A DNA stretch of 64,000 nucleotides from Ampelocalamus luodianensis (GCA_036346255.1 CM070619.1:30572342-30636341); one strand, 5' to 3'. Positions 44,485 through 56,200 are shown, counted from the first letter of the stretch. The notes: generated from the letters alone by a model not told the origin. Made by a program: numbers and translations.

Positions 44485-45644
44485 AGGTTTACTCGGTGAG
44501 AACTTCTTTCCCCGTAGTTGGACTCGTTTTCTTTCCTAAAATTGCAATACCAAAATCGTAGTTTAATCTGTTATCTCTTGTGCGTTTAGTTAAGTTTCAT
44601 CCATTAGAGTTTTGTTTTAGTGTTGATCCTTGTGTTTCCATTGCGTAGCTTAATCTTTGTCGAAAATTGCTGATTGAACTCCTTCAATTAGCACCCAAAA
44701 ACTATAATCCGAAACGGCGTTGTTTCCTTATCCGAACTCCTTGGTGGGACTAACATCCGAATCAACCTCTAGCTCAAACACAATCCGAGTCCAATTGCTC
44801 CATCTTGTGTTTCGGCCACTACATCATAGCCGGCCGAACCACATTTGGTATCTTTTTTATATCCTTTCATCATGAGACTAGCTATTGATATTGCTTTGGG
44901 CTGCTCATTGAACTTTGTTTACACTTTGCTGAATTGTGGACATTACACAAACACGAGAGTAGCACAAAATACATTCGGCCATTGAAAGAAGAGAGAAAAG
45001 AAGAGCAAAAGACAGCCGCATATAGAAAGAGCCGCGGCATAAACAAAAAAAAAAACAGTATGCGAAAAGCTAACTTTTGCATACAACCTCCGATTGGAAC
45101 GTTTCTTGATCCGTTGAAAAGGAAACGGGAAAATAGAGTGAAAACTGGGGAGTTTATCTCGCGTACGACCCCGGGCACACAGGCGGAAAACTTCGAACCC
45201 AAAAACGTCGTTTAGGGCCTCAAAACGGGCCCGCAAACCGAGAAAAATTCAAGTTTCTCCGAATTCGCTCAAAATTGACAGAGCCCCCCTCTACAAGTGA
45301 TTCTAAGGTACCCCGTGAAGGCGGCATCCTTTTTTGAGTTGATCTACGCATAATTTTAGCTGCTACAGTACCGTGTCATATTTTGAGCTTGTATTTTTCA
45401 ATTTTCTTGAGCAATCTTGTGCCCTACTTTATTCCTTTGCAATTGTCTAGCGTCTATCCTGGCACTTGGTGCAAAACGAGCTGGTTTCATCTCTTGCTCA
45501 TTCCTTTGTTTGCATTCAGTACCATTTTACTTTGCGTGTGCGTTCATACACTTCGCTTAAACTTCTTGGATCAGTAAATAAGTAAATTACTCTAGCTTGG
45601 ATCATTACTTAGCTTTACAATACCTTGAATATCAGATTGCATAG
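44485..45644 (+). other. Untranslated leader of A4, first part
   Basis: The longest leader copy: it keeps a segment near 45000-45145 (with a run of 11 A near 45046 and CTTGATCCGTTGAAAAGG) that A3 lacks. No long frame. It is interrupted after CATAG by the inverted copy and resumes at 47443. Confidence 0.8.
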
Positions 45645-47437
45645 TGATACGGGGGAGGCCCGATCTTCTCAGTGAGAAACCGTGGATAGTTGATGCGAAG
45701 TAGACGATGTCGCTAGCTGAACACTCGCGCCAATGCACGAACCCTCAACTCTTCGGAATACGCCCACAACACACCGGGTAGTTGTTCGTCGCGAGACCAC
45801 GAACATTTAACGCCAAGTCCCCGATTCCCAATGGAACGACGCTTGACCTTGAATTGCAGAATGAACAATTGGATCGCCTAGTCCTCTCTCAAAGTCCTCA
45901 CATGAACTCGGGGTCGAAAGAACAAGCAATAGCTATGTTTCAATCTTATGAATAAACTGGTCTAATGGATACAAGGGAGGGCAAGGGTATTTAAGGCGCC
46001 CTCCACGACTCACGCACGCCTAGGGCGGCCACATGCCGAATCAAACTCTAACTCGGCTAAGACCTAAAAACACACAAAAGGAAAACCTAACTTAAGTCCG
46101 TTACATTGTTTCGGCCATAGCGGCGCGACCGTAAGTCTTCTGAAGATGGGGCCAAAACCATTGTGTGGGCCTTGGAATAATCTTTCAAACAAGTCCAAGA
46201 ACACCCCAATCGGACTTCAGATGCAAAAGTTATGGCATTTTATTACAGCACTGTTGGGCTGTCCGAACCGAATCCGAATTGAATTCTGAGTTGATTCCGA
46301 GATGAATTTCGGTTGCACTTGTGGAAGATCCGAATTGGGCTTGAATTCTGGGCTTTTCTCCCTTGGTTGACCCACGTGAGCTTCTCCTCCATTGCTTTGA
46401 CTCCGCCTCCCTCTTGGTTGGAAGGCTTCACAATGTTCAAACCTCGAATGCACAAACATTTGCATGAGGTAATACCCAATTCTCATCAATGACAATAGAA
46501 GATTCATTAAGAAACAAAAGCACTGTTGATTTAGAAGTTTAGCTCTTGCTCGCAAGTGACCAATATGCACCTCAGACTTGAATTATTTGTAGCGCCACGA
46601 TGGCGTCCATCTCAAGATGTGTATGACCACCAATAGGGAAAGATGTATAAGTGTTAGGGATGCCCTCATCACAGCGACATTGAAAGAGGCACGCCATAGG
46701 AAAGCTCTCGATCTTGTGGCAAGGGTATTTAAGGCGCCCCACGATTCACGCACGCCTAGGGCTCGCCACACATGCCGAATCAAACTCTAACTCTGGCCAA
46801 GACCTAAAGGGCGGCCACACACAAAAACTCTAACTCGGAAAAAAAACCTAACTTAAGTCCATGACATTGTTTCGACCTATAGCGGCGCGACTGTAAGTCT
46901 TCTGAAGATGGGGCCAAAACCATTGTGTGGGCCTTGGAATAATCTTTCAAACAAGTCCAAGAACACCCCAATCGGACTTCAGATGCAAAAGTTATGGCAT
47001 TTTATTACAGCATCATTGGGCTGTCCTGAACCGAATCCGAATTGAATTCGAGTTGATTCCGAGATGAATTTCGGTTGCACTTGTGGAAGATCCGAATTGG
47101 GCTTGAATTCTGGGCTTTTCTCCCCTTGGTTGACCCACGTGAGCTTCTCCTCCATTGCTTTGACCCGCCTCCTCTTGGTCTGAAAGGCTTCACAATGTTC
47201 AAACACCAGAATGCACAAAACATTTGCATGAGGTAATACCCAATTCTCATCAATGACAATAGAAGATTCATTAAGAAACAAAAGCACTGTTGATTTAGAA
47301 GTTTAGCTCTTGCTCGCCAGTGGACCAATATGCACTTCAGACTTGAATTTGTTGAAGGCCACGATGGCGCCCATCTCGAAGTATGTGTATGACCACCAAT
47401 AGGGAAAGATGTATAAGTGTTAGGGATGCCCTCATCA
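45645..47437 (-). mobile_element. Internally deleted CRM-like copy (A5), inverted, target duplication CATAG
   Basis: Minus orientation, flanked by CATAG at 45640-45644 and 47438-47442. It consists of a complete LTR (45645-46671), a 49-bp scrap of the pol end (46672-46720) and a second LTR lacking its last 310 or so bases (46721-47437). On the minus strand the scrap matches the TTCAATGTCGCTG stretch of the integrase C-terminus and abuts the 3' LTR start. So 5' LTR end, primer site, leader, gag and nearly all of pol were lost by deletion. Indels at CAG/CTG/CCGG are frequent. Confidence 0.9.
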
Positions 47438-47442
47438 CATAG

Positions 47443-48970
47443 GATATACACATACTCGTCCAAGCTCCACCTACACCCGTATTGTACTTTCTTGCTCTTG
47501 GTTACGCTCATACATTACCGGGTTGAGGTCGTTTCACGTCACAACTATCGATTTGCCGCCCTGATTCACTTTGGAACAGTAAGCTTGTCTTGTTTTCGTG
47601 ATGCTGAGTTGTGAGCGTAGTAGAGAGAGCTTTTGTTTTACTAACCGTGGATATAACCTCGCTTTCTTGTTTCGAGTTGTTGCCATGTCAAACACGAGGA
47701 GGGTCCACCTAATCCGAGGAGCCTATTCATGCGGACAGAGTATACTTGGTGGCGCGAGATACTACAAAACAACTTCATGATAGTGACAATGGCGCACGCG
47801 ATGAGCTCGGGAAGTTCGGACCGACGGAACACCCTCGTGGAGGAGGTCACACACCATGCGACGGCCATCAACAATAACTTCCGTGAGCTACGTGCTATGT
47901 TCGCACACCACAATCTATGTGGGGTGCGCAAGCCGATGACACGAGTGTGCCCGCCCTCCGGTCCTGTACAATGAGACCGAGGAGGAGCGTGTTATTCGTG
48001 GTGGATGAGGAGCGGACGACAACGCCAGCGCGCATGGCGCGTGCCGCCAAACATCGGATGGCGCCGCGGCACGCCCTCAGCGCTGGCGTGGCCGAGGCAC
48101 CGCGCCGAGGTGGAGGCGCACTACGTGGTGCCCACGGAGTAGGTGTGCATCGTGCTCCTCGTAGGTGGGTCATGAGGTCGAGCAATGGGATGACGATTTC
48201 CGTCGACGACGATGACCGATGCCAGCCGCCACCACCGCAATAACGGGCGGCGTCCTCTACATTTATCGCCGAGGATTTTGTCGCTAAGCCCAAATTTAAT
48301 CTTCCTATATTTTCGTGTAGTAGCGATGTGGAACAATACCTCACTTTGGACCTAAAAGTTGATAAGTTGTTTCGATCAACAACTATTCCAATGAGAAGAA
48401 GCTTTTACTTGCGCCCAATGGCTTGGATGATTATGCCACACATTGGTGGGGATGGTTCATCCGTAGTTACATGGAGCGCCATGAGTGCCGATTATCACCG
48501 GGAGCGGATGAAGCAAGATTTACGGGCACACTTTGTACCGCCACTACAAGCGCTCACTATTTGAGAAGTTGACAGAGTGCGACAAGGTATGAGATCAATT
48601 GATGAATATCATAAGGAAATGGAGACTATCATGATACATGCGATGTCCGCGAATGAAGAATGCAGACCATGGCGAGATTTCTAGGCTGGTGATGAATCAT
48701 CTTTGTCTGGCGCATTGTCAATCACCATCCCTACAATGATATGATTGAGGTGTTGCACCAAGCACGCGAAGCCGAGCGACAAGTGATTGAAGACGCACGG
48801 TTCGTTGCCCGTTCACGTTCTTCAGCCAGTCCAGGACAGCCACTGCAAGTAAGAAACTGGAGAGTACACCATCACCGGCGCATCGACCTACGGCGCCTGC
48901 AGCTAGTGCGACCTCGTCTATGGGGTCGAAGACGGCCGTTCACGTGATATTATTTGCCATAAGTGCAGCG
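47443..48970 (+). pseudogene. gag: CRM-like leader end and gag of A4, heavily disrupted
   Basis: Leader to 47684, then ATG at 47685 in GTTGCCATGTC. Gag parts are readable in shifting frames: DELG, FVAKPKFNLPIF, VEQYLTLDLKVDKLF, NGLDDYATHWWGWF, REAERQVIEDARFVAR. A frameshift occurs every few dozen bases, far more often than in A3, and small losses sit at CAG and CTG (for example TTTTCAGG reads TTTTCGTG). The high indel rate may be sequencing error, so the true coding state is unknown. Confidence 0.8.
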
Positions 48971-49620
48971 GCGTTGGCCATTTTTGAGGGATCGCCCCAA
49001 TGTCGAACTATGCTTATCACGAGAGGATGGCGGTTATGTTTGAGCTAGTGATGATGAGTCGCTTTGATGCCTGACCAATCTTCAGACACCGATGACATAG
49101 AGCAATGTGAGTGCGATCCTAAGTTCCCTAACACTGAGCAGTATTCTATTGTTAGCACACCCAAGGTGCTTAGTGTGATTCCATCACCGTCACTCGAGCA
49201 GCGATACAATTTATTTCAGACTTGGGCAAAACTTGATAAGGGTAAGGTCTGCAAAGTGATTATTGATGGTGTGAGTTGTCATAATTTGGCCAGCAAGGAT
49301 ATGTGTCATAAGTTCGGTTTGAAGTACTTGCCGCATCCACGTCCTTATCATGTGCAATGGTTGAGCGACAAAGAGGAAGTGAAGGTAAACTATATGGTGC
49401 GTGTGATGTTTTCTATTGGGAAGTACACCGACATCGTGGACTACGATGTTGTGCCTATGATAGATGTGTCACTTGCTCTTGGGGCGCCATGGCAATATGA
49501 CCGCTCATTGTTCACGATGGGCGTACAAATCGCTACACATTTCGATGGAATAATGTGGATATCATCTTGAAGCCGCTTACACTGCAGCATGTTGTGAATT
49601 CTTCAATGCGTAAAATTGAG
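48971..49620 (+). pseudogene. pro: CRM-like protease of A4
   Basis: DTDDIEQCECDPKFPNTEQ linker, then KVIIDGVSCHNLASKDMCH at about 49252-49310; DGG of the family reads DGV. VNYMVRVMFSIGKYTDIVD follows and LGAPWQYDR closes it. One frame spans 49064-49570, the longest gag-pro frame in this element. Zinc knuckle remains (ICHKCSG near 48953) lie just upstream. Confidence 0.82.
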
Positions 49621-50760
49621 ATGCACGTTGAGACCGCAAAAGAGCGAGAGAAGAATTTAGTGATGTTAGCCACCAAATCGAGATGAGAGAATTCAGCGAA
49701 GATCCCAATTTGGTGCACTTTGTACTTCAGAAAAGACGCCTTGCTTTCACTAACGACTTGTCTTCTCTTCCTATTGGTGTTGCTTGTGTTTTGCAGGACT
49801 TGGACGCGTCTTTCGGACATAAGGTACCGGTGGGCTACCACCAATTCGTAGGATAGAACATAAGATCGACTTGATTCGGAGCGCCGCATTGCGAACCGAC
49901 CACCGTACCGCACCAATCCGAGAAACAAAGGAAATTGAAACAAGTACAAGAGCTTCTCTCCAAAGGGTATACGTGAAAGCTTAAGCCCTTATGTTGTTCC
50001 CCGTTATTTTAGTTTCTAAGAAAGATGGTTCATAGGCGTATGTGCGTAGATTGTCGGCGATTAATAATATCACAATTCGATATCGTCATCCTATACCTCG
50101 CTTAGATGATATGCTAGACGAATTGAGTGGTGTCTATTATTTTCTAAGATAGATTTCTTGTGGTGGTTACCATCAAATTAGGATGCATGAAGGGGATGAG
50201 TGGAAAACAACATTTAAAATGAAATTTGGGTTGTACGAGTGGTTAGTCATGCCTTTTGGTTTAACTAATGCACCTAGTACATTCATGGCGCTTAATGAAT
50301 CATGTTTTAAGGCATTTGATTGGTAAATTTGTGGTTGTGTACTTTGATGATAATCTTATTCTGATGTGAACTGAATGAACACATAGACCATCTTAGACAA
50401 GTTCTACCGTTTTGCGTGAGGCTAGGTTATTTGGTAACTTAGAGAAGTGCACTTTTGCAAAGATCGTGTCATCTTTTTGGGCTATGTTGTTTTACGCATT
50501 GAGAGTTGAAGTAGATGAGTCTAAAATTGAAGTGATTAAAATTGGCCAACTCTCGTGAACGTAAGTCGATTAAAAGCTTTCATGGTCTCATTGGTTTTAT
50601 CTGTAGCTTTGTGAAGGAGTTTAGCACCGTCGCCGCCCTTTGAATGAACTTACTAAAAGGGTGTTGAATTTGTTTGGGGGTAGCGCAAGACAATGCTTTT
50701 GTTGAACTTAAGAAACGCTGATCAAGTAATCATTGCTTGTTTTACTGATTTCACTAAATT
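49621..50760 (+). pseudogene. RT: CRM-like RT of A4, disrupted
   Basis: Matches the A3 RT base for base in order but is broken by many one- or two-base indels. Recognisable pieces: SLSPYVV (49980), RYRHPIPRLDDMLDELSG (50080), KFGLYEWLVMPFGLTNAPST (50220), GKFVVVYFDD (50320, with the DDILIYS continuation damaged), LEKCTF. The catalytic YFDD is present as sequence. Indel density drops sharply after about 50760. Confidence 0.82.
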
Positions 50761-51160
50761 TTTTGAAATTGAGTGTGATGCTAGTGGATTGGGTATTGGT
50801 GGTGTTCTAATGCAAGAAGGTAGACAGGTAGCTTATTTTAGTGAGAAACTGAATGGTGCTTAATTGAATTATCCGGTCTATGACAAAGAGCTTTATGCGT
50901 TAGTGCGTGCGTTAGAAACTTGGCAACACTATTTATGGCCTAAAGAGTTTATTATTCATTCTGATCATGAGGCACTGAAGAATTTAAAGGGCCAAGCAAA
51001 CCTGAACCGTAGACATGCCAAATGGGTCGAATTCATTGAGTCGTTTCCATACATTGTGAAATATAAGAAGGGAAAGGAAAATGTAGTAGCCGATGCTCTT
51101 TCTAGGAAAAGTGTGCTTTTAACTCAATTAGGAGTGCAAGTTCCTGGTTTAGAGAGTTTG
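50761..51160 (+). pseudogene. RH: CRM-like RNase H of A4
   Basis: Contains the full motif ECDASGLGIGGVLMQEG that A3 has lost, then a TAA at 50861 in the Gln codon of AQLNYPVYDKE, HSDHEALKNLKGQANL and KENVVADALSRK. The segment is clean compared with the RT upstream. It ends at PGLESLP, where colinearity with A3 stops. Confidence 0.88.
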
Positions 51161-51243
51161 CCCACAAAGAAAGGTGATAAATCAGCGACATTGAAAGTAG
51201 AGCTCACGCCATAGTCATCGCCGGAAAGCTCTATCTTGTAGGC
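51161..51243 (-). repeat. Inverted copy of the pol 3' end replacing integrase N-terminus and core
   Basis: This 83-bp stretch is the reverse complement of the element's own integrase C-terminal segment near 51820-51905: its minus strand contains GCCTACAAGATAGAGCTTTC and GCTGATTTATCACC. In A3 the same position holds the zinc domain and the start of the catalytic core. Sense-frame translation of the stretch is meaningless. Confidence 0.85.
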
Positions 51244-51949
51244 ACGCACTATTGTGTCAGATCGCGACGTGAAGTTCATGAGCTACTTCTAGAAGACGCT
51301 TTGGGGTAAACTGGGGACGAAATTGTTATTCAGCACAACTTGTCATCCCCAAACTGATGGTCAAATGGAGGTGGTGAACCGCACACTTTCGATGCTCCTC
51401 CGGACAATGATCAAGAAGAATCTACGCGAGTGGGAGGATTGTTTGCCGCACATGGAATTCGCTTATAATCGGGCAGTGCACTCCACTACACAGTTGTGTC
51501 CTTTTGAGGTAGTGTATGGCTTCAAACCCTTTACGCCGCTTGATTTGCTACCACTTCCAAGTCAACACCGTGTTCATATGCAGGCGTCCAAGCGAGCTGA
51601 ATATGTGAAGAAATTGCATCTAAAAACAAAAGAAGAGATAGAACGCAAGGTCAAGTCCTATGCTGAGAAGGCGAACAAGAAAAGGAAGAAGATGATTTTT
51701 CAACCAGGTGATTTGGTTTGGGTACACTACCGCAAGGATCATTTCCCAGAACGACGCATGTCTAAATTGCTGCCGCGAGGTGATGGGCCTTTCAAGGTGG
51801 TTGCGAAGATCAACGACAATGCCTACAAGATAGAGCTTTCTGGCGATGACTATGGCGTGAGCTCTACGTTCAATATCGCTGATTTATCACATTTCTTTGG
51901 TGGTGACGATCCAGCGTCGAGGACGACACCTTTTCAAGAGGGGGGATGA
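51244..51949 (+). pseudogene. INT: CRM-like integrase C-terminal half of A4
   Basis: Begins at the second catalytic Asp (TIVSDRDVKFMSYF, then a TAG), continues HPQTDGQMEVVNRTLSML (catalytic Glu), EFAYNRAVHSTTQLCPFEVV, the basic KKRKKMIFQPGDLVWVHY segment and FNIADLSHFF. The zinc domain and first Asp are gone. As it stands the frame ends PFQEGG at TGA 51947-51949, which is the first three bases of the 3' LTR. One base fewer or more in the G run would keep the frame open into the LTR tail. Confidence 0.9.
51935..51946 (+). other. Polypurine tract of A4
   Basis: CAAGAGGGGGGA directly before the LTR start TGATGAGG. It doubles as coding sequence for the FQEG motif. Confidence 0.88.
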
Positions 51950-53242
51950 TGAGGGCATCCCTACCACTTATACATCTTTCCCTATTAGTGGTCATGCACA
52001 TACTGAGATGGACGCCATAAATGAAGCTACAAATAATACAAGTGCAGAAGTGCATGTTGGTCCACTAACTAGAGCAAGAGCTAAACTTCTACATCAACAA
52101 GTGCTTTTCTCTACTACTTAAAAGAAGGAGTTGGTGGCGGTCGTCCGTCCTCCATACGATGTGAGCCATTGGATGAATAATCAACTGACGGCTCAGATCA
52201 TCTCGCACTTGATCCCTCACGCGGAGAGCAACCTACCTCCCACTCCTCTCACACCTCCCACTCCATACGATGTGTTATCTAAATAGCTTCAAAATAATTA
52301 TATAGTTTGTGTTTCCGTCGTAACGCACGGGCACTCGAGTAGTGTTTCTTAAAGAATCTTCTATTATTATTGATGAGAATTGGGTATTACCTCACGCAAA
52401 TGTTTTATGCATTCTCAGGTTTGAAGATTGTAAAGCCCTTGGAACCGAGAGGGAGGAGAGGGAGGCCGGAGCCAAAGCAATGGAGGAGGAGCTCACGTGG
52501 GTCAAGCAAGAGGAGAAAGGCCCAAGAATTCAAGCCCAATTCGGATCTTCCACAAGCCAAAACGAAATTCATCTCGAAATCAACTCAGAATTCAATTCAG
52601 ATTCGGTTCGGGACAGCCCAACAGACCTGTAATAAAAAGGCCATGACTTTTACATACGGAGTCCGATTGGGGTGTTCTTGGACTTGTTTGAAAGCTTATT
52701 CCGAGGCCCACACAATGAGTATGGCCCTAGCTTCAGAAGACGTACGGTCACATCGCTATGGCTGAAACAATGTGACAGATTTAAGTTAGGTTTTCCTTTT
52801 TTGTGTGTTTTTGAGTCTTAGCCGAATTCGAGTTTGATTCGGCATGTGTAGCCAGCCCTAGGCCGTGCGTGAGTCATGGAGGGCTCCTTAAGTACCCTTG
52901 CCCCTCCTTTGTATCCATTAGACCAGTTTATGCATAAGAATTGAAACATAGCTATTGCTTGTTCTTTCTAAAACCAGAGTTTATGCGAAGACTTTGAGAG
53001 AGGACTAGGCAATCCATTGATTCGTTCTGCAATTCAAGGTCAAGTCGTCGTTCCACTGGGAATCGGGGACTTGGCGTTCGTCGTTCATGGTCTCGCGACG
53101 AACAATTACCCGGTGCGTTTGGGCGTTATCCAAGGAGTTGAGGGTTCGTGCATTGGCGTGAGTGTTTGGCTAGCGACATCGTCTACTTCGCATCAACTAT
53201 CCACGGTCCCTCACTGAGAAGATCGGGCCTTCCCCTGTATCA
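51947..53242 (+). repeat. CRM-like 3' LTR of A4 with nested insert
   Basis: TGATGAGGGCATCCC to CCCCTGTATCA. About 1.06 kb without the Helitron-like insert, matching the 5' LTR with scattered substitutions. Its first 160 bases encode a polyprotein tail in the frame next to pol: DDEGIPTTYTSFP, EVHVGPLTRARAKLLHQQV. The target duplication CCCTT follows. Confidence 0.93.
52108..52343 (+). mobile_element. Small Helitron-like insert, non-autonomous
   Basis: Starts TCTCTACTACTTAAAAG and ends GCACTCGAGTAGT. A short stem, CCGT/ACGG (52315-52318 and 52327-52330), lies 13 bases before the end. No target duplication and no terminal inverted repeats: the host reads GTGCTTT then TGTTTCTTAAAG across it, as in the 5' LTR (43579-43595). 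These are Helitron features (TC start, hairpin, CTRRT-like end, here GTAGT). Insertion is at a TT rather than the usual AT. About 235 bp, no coding capacity. Confidence 0.72.
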
Positions 53243-56200
53243 CCCTTTCTTCTCCAACTCCGGTAAGTGCCCCATTTGTCAATTGCTTGCTCATGGACCC
53301 TCTGTGGACCTTAGTGAAGCTATTTTGACCACGTGGCCGTGTTCATTTTGGCTCAGGTCGCGTGTTCTCCATCTTCTTCTTCGGCTCCTGGAAGCTCCTT
53401 CGTGGTCAAGGCAACTCCGGCCACCTTTGAGCCTCTACAGTGCTAAGGTACCCTCCTAGTACTCCCTAGGAGCCTGGGCACTCGCTTTCGTCAACTACGG
53501 CGGAGCTCTTTGCTATTTTCCATTTTGGCCGTGCTTTGCACCGCCGCTCAACTCCGGCTAACCGCCGTGGTCCTTCCCCGTAGTCGTCACCGCCACCAGC
53601 GTGTGCGTTGTGCTATTGCGGTTCCATTTTGGCACTTGGACCACACCAGTGAGGTCTATATCGTCGGCGATAAGCCGTTGATCACGCTCGGGTTTTTATC
53701 GGATGGAAACGGCTGTCACGGTTGTCATTAGGACAAAGATTCACTTATTAAATGCTAATCATCGCTTAGCATTTAATCGCTATCTGATAGGGCCTTGGTG
53801 CCGCTTACATGCGGGCCCCAGCAATTTAAAACCCCTGTGCATGTCACTGTGTCCCAATGACAGGTGGGCCCAGCTCTTTAAACCCCTCCAGGTGCTGTCG
53901 CACTGTCAGTTAGGACATCATTAATTTTAATCGTGATTTAATTTGTTAATCATGGGTTTGGTTCATTAATACTGTCTTAACCGAGCCCCCACAGCCACTT
54001 ACATGTGGGCCCGCATGTTTAAATCACCCCGTGCGCTAAAACCTCCGCGTGTGGCCCACATGTCACTGACAGTGGGCCCCGCATCTTAAGCACCTCCTGT
54101 GCGCATGCGTTACACTCAAATGATTGGGCACCGTCGGATTTAAAACCAACGGTCCTGATGAGCGCGCGTGTAACACTGAGATCAACCCTGGACCATTGGA
54201 TCTTGCTTCAACGGCCCAGATCTTGTGCACCTTTGAACTCCGGAGGTTTCAATCTCCGTGGGCCGTCAGATCTTGATCAACGGTCTAGATCTGTTTGGCT
54301 GTTCGGACCGCCCGAGTGTCCCAATCGCTGTGTGCCGTCCGATTTCTTTTCAACGGTCAAGATCGATTGGACCGTTCGGGTCACCCAAACGTCCCATTCA
54401 TTTTTGATTGTTGGATCTTAATCCAATGGTGAGTCGCGAACGGTTATGTGCGCGTTCGTTCGGCCGTGCGTGTGGGCCGTTAGATTCTTGATCTGTGGAC
54501 CATGTGCGTCCACGTCATTTCCATTGGTTTAAGTTGTGTGTTTTCCGGTAATCTTTTATTTGCCAACTAAAAATGGTATTGGAACTTTAAAAATTCATAA
54601 CTAATTCATTTTAATTCCTTTTTAGATGATTCCAACTGTGTTAAATTCCTGTTTAGCTAAAGTTTAACCTAAAAATACAAGTAGGCACTGATTCTGTACC
54701 AGAAAATTATATAGGTTGAATTGACTTGATTAGGTATAAATATTGTCTAGAAATTTATTTAAAATTTGTAAAATACACAAGTAAGTCCCTGTAACTCCAA
54801 ATTTAGCAAACTAAAATCTGTTAAATTCCTCTCATAATGTACCTTAATGTAGACTAGGTTTTGTTCATGCCCTTGCCTCTGAAAAATAAAATACTCTAGT
54901 TTCATAACTTAGAAAAATCATAAGTAATTCATTTCAACTCCAAATGAAGTAAACTCAGTTTTGCTAACCTTAGAATGCCACTATCTACCTACTACAAAAA
55001 TTTCAAGTTCTAGATCTTTCTAGAAATTTGTGCCATGAACAGTAATAGATAGTAATTAATTTTGAGTTTTCCAACACACTGAAATTAAATTAGCTATAAC
55101 TTTTGCATCCTTAATCCAAATCAAATGGTTCTTATTGCTAAATTTGTCTAAAATCATGTTCTTCCTGCTGTATAAATTTCATGGATTTTGGATCACTTTG
55201 GCATTTGAGTTTCTTTCGGTGTTCTTCGTTTTTATTAGATTTTCTCGTTCTTTCGATAGGTTTCGACGATCGTGCTGATTTCGTGAGTGATCCTCTGCAA
55301 CAAACAAGCGACCTATAGCAAGGCAAGCAGTGTAACATCATTTGATCATATTGTTCCTATTATTTTTAAAGTCTAATATCTTGTTTGCAAAAAAAACTAA
55401 ATATGATGCTTCTTTGTGTCAAGAGTAATTTTGTCGATTAGAGGTAGTTAATTCTATTGCATTGTTGCCCTGAAATTGTTCACCCTACCACTGCCCTAGG
55501 TTATTATCCTCACTGGTGAATTAGAGCCCGGTGAATGATTTATAGTCTTTTATTGTCTTTACGATATGATGCTTTGCAATACTTAGTTACCGGTAGAATT
55601 GGGCGGTTATCGATTTGGTCGATAACCTTAATCACACAAACTTATTATGACTTTATGATTCAGCCTCTGTGCTATGTTTATTTGTGAAAACTAAAACCGA
55701 AAACAAAATGATTTCGACTTGGGCACAATGGTAAGATGGTGTGCTTTTGGGTGTGACTGGAATAGTGCCCGAGTCAACAAGGACAGAACATCTTGTTACA
55801 CTAAACCAAGCATTTTTGCGTGCTAACCACACTAGAGGGATATGGGACCTCTCTTGACTAAGTACTTTGGAGGGTGTTAATTAATGAGTCGTGTGTTGGG
55901 TTGCATATGGGGTATATGCAACATGGACATGTTTGTGGGGAGGGGAGCACCCGCCGAGGCCGGTGTATCCTACTCCACGTATGGGTCCTTGTGATCCATA
56001 TTTCACCGGCAGATCTCTAAGAGCTAACCCCCATACGTGCGGCTCTTGATTAGCTCAATCCATTGGAAATATCTCGTAGGACTTAGCCGTGCCGGCATAC
56101 CAAACGAAGTATACTTAATAGCTTTGCAAAAAGGCGGTCTGAAGTGTGGGTACATTGGTACACCCCTGCAGGGTTTTGATCTATTTGAATAGCCTCATCC

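Larger units (their letters stand above)
43425..53242 (+). mobile_element. Full-length CRM-like Ty3/gypsy element (A4), target duplication CCCTT
   Basis: Two LTRs (43425-44469 and 51947-53242) with TGATGAGGGC...GTATCA ends flank a primer site, leader, gag, protease, RT, RNase H, partial integrase and polypurine tract. CCCTT repeats at 43420-43424 and 53243-53247. It carries two later insertions: an inverted CRM-like copy in the leader and a Helitron-like insert in the 3' LTR. Assignment to CRM rests on the LTR start, the YFDD/NAPSTF RT, the absence of a standard chromodomain and the coding tail inside the LTR (inference). Not functional: gag-pol is broken throughout and the integrase core is missing. 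Confidence 0.93.

Noticed and set aside
45046..45056. Poly-A run as a sign of a LINE or processed pseudogene end
   Set aside because: It lies inside the CRM-like leader, which continues on both sides in colinear form. No target duplication adjoins it.
47005..47511. 168-codon minus-strand frame containing GPLTRARAKLL-like residues
   Set aside because: It is the LTR-encoded polyprotein tail of the inverted copy A5 running into LTR text, not a separate gene.
51161..51243. Captured host-gene fragment between RNase H and integrase
   Set aside because: Its reverse complement matches the element's own integrase C-terminus, so no outside source is needed.
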